Program-made: the position numbers and the translations under genes
From: Thermobacillus xylanilyticus
GTDB taxonomy: Bacteria > Bacillota > Bacilli > Paenibacillales > Paenibacillaceae
Assembly (NCBI RefSeq): GCF_907165215.1
Contig: NZ_CAJRAY010000043.1
Coordinates: forward strand, 1 to 32,871
Length of the DNA stretch: 32,871 nucleotides
Direction of reading: 5' to 3'
Shown here: positions 30,969-32,871 of the stretch, in pieces
Numbering within the stretch: the first letter of the stretch is position 1
How the letters are laid out: each line of letters opens with the position of its first letter
The notes under the pieces: generated by a model
Seen by the model: only the letters and a program-made list of their open reading frames with translations
What the model was told of the DNA's origin: nothing
Databases searched by the model: none

Positions 30969-32030
30969 TCAATCCCAGTGCAGCTTCACTTCGCTGCCCG
31001 TGCGGGAAGATTCGTAGATCGCGCTCAAAATGCGGTTGTTCACATAGCCCGACAGCGCCGGCGCGATCGGCTCCTTCCCTTCGCGGACGCAGTCGACGAA
31101 GTGCCGGCTCAGCAGGAGCCGATCCTCTTCGCCTTCCATGGGCTTGAGCTCCTCTTCGACGACCTCGCCGCCTGCGTGTCTCACGATCGTGCCGCGGTTG
31201 CCGATCAGGGCGATGCCCGCTTCGGTGCCCATCAGGTGCACGAACGGTTCTTCCGGCAAGCCGGCGGAATGGGCCGCCCAGCTCACTTCGAGCGACAGCG
31301 TCGCGCCGTTGTCCAGCTTGATGAGCGCCGTCGCGAGATCCTCGACGTCGTAGTAGCCGTTCCAGTCCGGCGTTCCCCAGCTGCCGATCCCTTCGCGGCG
31401 CGGGCCGAATTCGGCGTAAGTCGTCCCGAAGACGGAGACCGGTTTCGGATTGCCCATAAGGTGCAGCGTCAGGTCGAGCATATGGACACCGATGTCGATG
31501 AGCGGTCCGCCGCCGGCTTCGTCCATGCGCGTGAACCAGCTTCCCCAGCCGGGGATGCCTTTCCTGCGCAGCCAGCCGGTCTTCGCGTTGTAGATCCGGC
31601 CCAGCTCGCCCGCGTCAATCTTCGCCTTGGCGGCGCGGGCGATGCCCGACCAGCGCATCTGATGCGCCATCATGAGCACGCGGCCTGTCCGGCGCTGCGT
31701 ATCGAGGATCGATCTGGCCGCTTCCTCGCTGATGGCCATCGGCTTCTCCAGCAGCACATGCTTGCCCTGCTCCATCGCCTGGATCGCGAGCGGCGCATGG
31801 AACCGGTTCGGGACGCCGATGACGACGGCGTCGATCGACGAATCGTCGAGCAGCGCCTGCGGCGTCTCGTAGGCCTTCACGCCGTGCTCCTGCGCCCGGC
31901 GCTCGGCGGCAGGCAGCGAGGCGTCGGCCACCCCGGCGATCTCCACGTTCTCCAGTTTTCCGAACACATTCAAATGCACATTTCCGATCATCCCGGCGCC
32001 GATGACGCCGATGCGGACGGTGTCTGCCAT
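30969..32030 (-). CDS. Gfo/Idh/MocA family oxidoreductase
   Basis: 353 residues. RIGVIGAGMIGNVHL (6-20) is the NAD(P)-binding Rossmann start. EKPMA at 95-99 is the family's catalytic Lys motif, and GGGPLIDIGVHMLDLTLHLMG carries the conserved Asp and His of the active site. Such enzymes oxidise or reduce sugars and inositols; the substrate cannot be told from sequence. The ATG at 32030 has GAGGAGG 10 nt upstream. It stands alone, flanked by its own spacing on both sides, and nothing links it to the EPS genes other than proximity. Confidence 0.92.
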   Translation of the reverse strand: MADTVRIGVIGAGMIGNVHLNVFGKLENVEIAGVADASLPAAERRAQEHGVKAYETPQALLDDSSIDAVVIGVPNRFHAPLAIQAMEQGKHVLLEKPMAISEEAARSILDTQRRTGRVLMMAHQMRWSGIARAAKAKIDAGELGRIYNAKTGWLRRKGIPGWGSWFTRMDEAGGGPLIDIGVHMLDLTLHLMGNPKPVSVFGTTYAEFGPRREGIGSWGTPDWNGYYDVEDLATALIKLDNGATLSLEVSWAAHSAGLPEEPFVHLMGTEAGIALIGNRGTIVRHAGGEVVEEELKPMEGEEDRLLLSRHFVDCVREGKEPIAPALSGYVNNRILSAIYESSRTGSEVKLHWD

Positions 32031-32232
32031 TTACGGTTGTCCTCCTCGGTATCGTATGTCTGTCTCGTCTCAGTATAGACCTGCGGGCGGCGGCATCCAA
32101 GATGCGCTTTTGGCTTCCTTATGTGCTTTTTTTGGCGTCATATTTGGTTCGGGAGCGAAGATCGGCTACTATAGTATCAGCAATATCCGTCAGAAATGTC
32201 ATTCAGGCGGCGATGCAAGGAGGAGATTCCGC

Positions 32233-32871
32233 ATGAAGCTGTTGTCCGTGGAACCGACGCCCAGCCCGAATTCGATGAAATTGAACGTCGACGAACGGTG
32301 GCCGGCCGGCCGCCGCGCCGCGTACACGCCGGACAAGGCGGACGAAGCGCCCGAGCCGCTGCGGAGCCTGCTGAAGATCGACGGCGTCAAAGGCGTGTTC
32401 CGCACCGCCGACTTCATCGCGCTCGACCGCAAGCCGGGCGCCGACTGGCCGCGCATTCTGGCCGAGGCGGCGAAGCTGTTCGAGACGGCGGAAGGCGCGG
32501 CCGGGACCGCACCCGCGCCGGCCGGACCGGACGCCGCGTTCGGCGAACTGCACGTCCTGGTGCAGGTGTACCGCGGCATCCCGATGCAGGTCCGCGTCCG
32601 CATCGGCGACCGCGAGGCGGCCCGCCTGGGGCTGCCGGAGAAATTCTCGGCAGCCGTCCATGAAGCGGCCGGTTCGACGCTGATTATGGAGCGCCATCTG
32701 GAGGAATACGGCATCCGCTACGGGGAGCCGGAGGAGATCGCCGCCGAAGTCGCGGCGGAACTCGACGCCGCCTATACGGATGAGCGGTTGCGCGAGCTGA
32801 TTGAAGCCGCGAAAGCGGCGGGGCCGGCCGCGGCCGGGACCCCGGCCCAGCCGCGCGAGCGGCGGCCGCTC
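32233..32871 (+). CDS. NifU N-terminal domain protein, CvfC/YpgR-like (partial, runs off right edge)
   Basis: 213 residues are visible. The opening KLLSVEPTPSPNSMKLNVD and GVKGVFRTADFIALDRKP-type segment match the Nfu/NifU N-terminal domain. A second region (ELHVLVQVYRGIPMQVRVRI) follows. In conserved virulence factor C proteins (B. subtilis YpgR) this domain precedes HEAT-like repeats, which would lie outside the window; the visible end (EEIAAEVAAELDAAYTDERL) is helical and fits. The ATG at 32233 has AAGGAGGAG 6-9 nt upstream. It is the only plus-strand gene besides sinR. The function is unknown; a role in metal-cluster handling is only an inference from the domain. Confidence 0.82.
   Translation, partial: MKLLSVEPTPSPNSMKLNVDERWPAGRRAAYTPDKADEAPEPLRSLLKIDGVKGVFRTADFIALDRKPGADWPRILAEAAKLFETAEGAAGTAPAPAGPDAAFGELHVLVQVYRGIPMQVRVRIGDREAARLGLPEKFSAAVHEAAGSTLIMERHLEEYGIRYGEPEEIAAEVAAELDAAYTDERLRELIEAAKAAGPAAAGTPAQPRERRPL

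Overview
The window reads as the chromosome of a high-G+C, Gram-positive Bacillota, most likely a Paenibacillaceae member (Paenibacillus or Cohnella type). The reasons are strong AGGAGG-type ribosome sites with ATG, GTG and TTG starts, a SinR/SinI pair, a B. subtilis-like eps gene set and a paeninodin-type lasso peptide cluster. The species cannot be fixed from the sequence. Almost all genes lie on the minus strand. Only sinR and the partial gene at the right edge are on the plus strand.

Layout on the minus strand, read right to left. (a) 26918-22108 holds sinI, a Wzz-type polysaccharide co-polymerase, a BY-type tyrosine kinase, a lipoprotein of the membrane-fusion family and a secreted protein of unknown function. 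(b) 21857-16151 is a complete lasso peptide cluster in the order C (cyclase), A (42-residue precursor), K (HprK-like kinase), B1 (leader-binding), B2 (leader protease), D (ABC exporter). The precursor is very like paeninodin. Its predicted core is 22 residues with an Ala1-Asp9 ring and a C-terminal Ser for phosphorylation. (c) 15769-5351 is the main exopolysaccharide (EPS) operon: an EpsC-like dehydratase, GalU, six glycosyltransferases and an EpsG-family protein. It follows a leader of about 300 nt with a 15-bp helix. (d) 5163 to the left edge is a second EPS operon: a nucleotidyltransferase, glycosyltransferases and a polysaccharide pyruvyl transferase. No flippase or priming sugar-phosphate transferase is visible; they may lie beyond the left edge.

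The unifying signal is a palindrome, GTTC-N8-GAAC with an AT-rich centre. Exact copies were found at 5203, 16020, 16054, 21881, 26674 and 27377, with near copies at 5181, 16085 and 26948. Each half resembles the SinR recognition sequence GTTCTYT, and a clear sinR gene lies at 27024-27350, divergent from a small sinI at 26757-26918. Copies lie in front of every EPS segment and in front of the lasso cluster, so the sequence predicts that one biofilm switch controls both matrix and lasso peptide. The copy downstream of sinR sits at a good promoter pointing back across sinR, which suggests a SinR-repressed antisense transcript.

The right flank (27906-32871) is ordinary: a CDF metal transporter, an ABC-F protein, a Gfo/Idh/MocA oxidoreductase and the start of a NifU-N/CvfC-like gene. 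I saw no tRNA, rRNA, CRISPR array, insertion sequence or phage gene.
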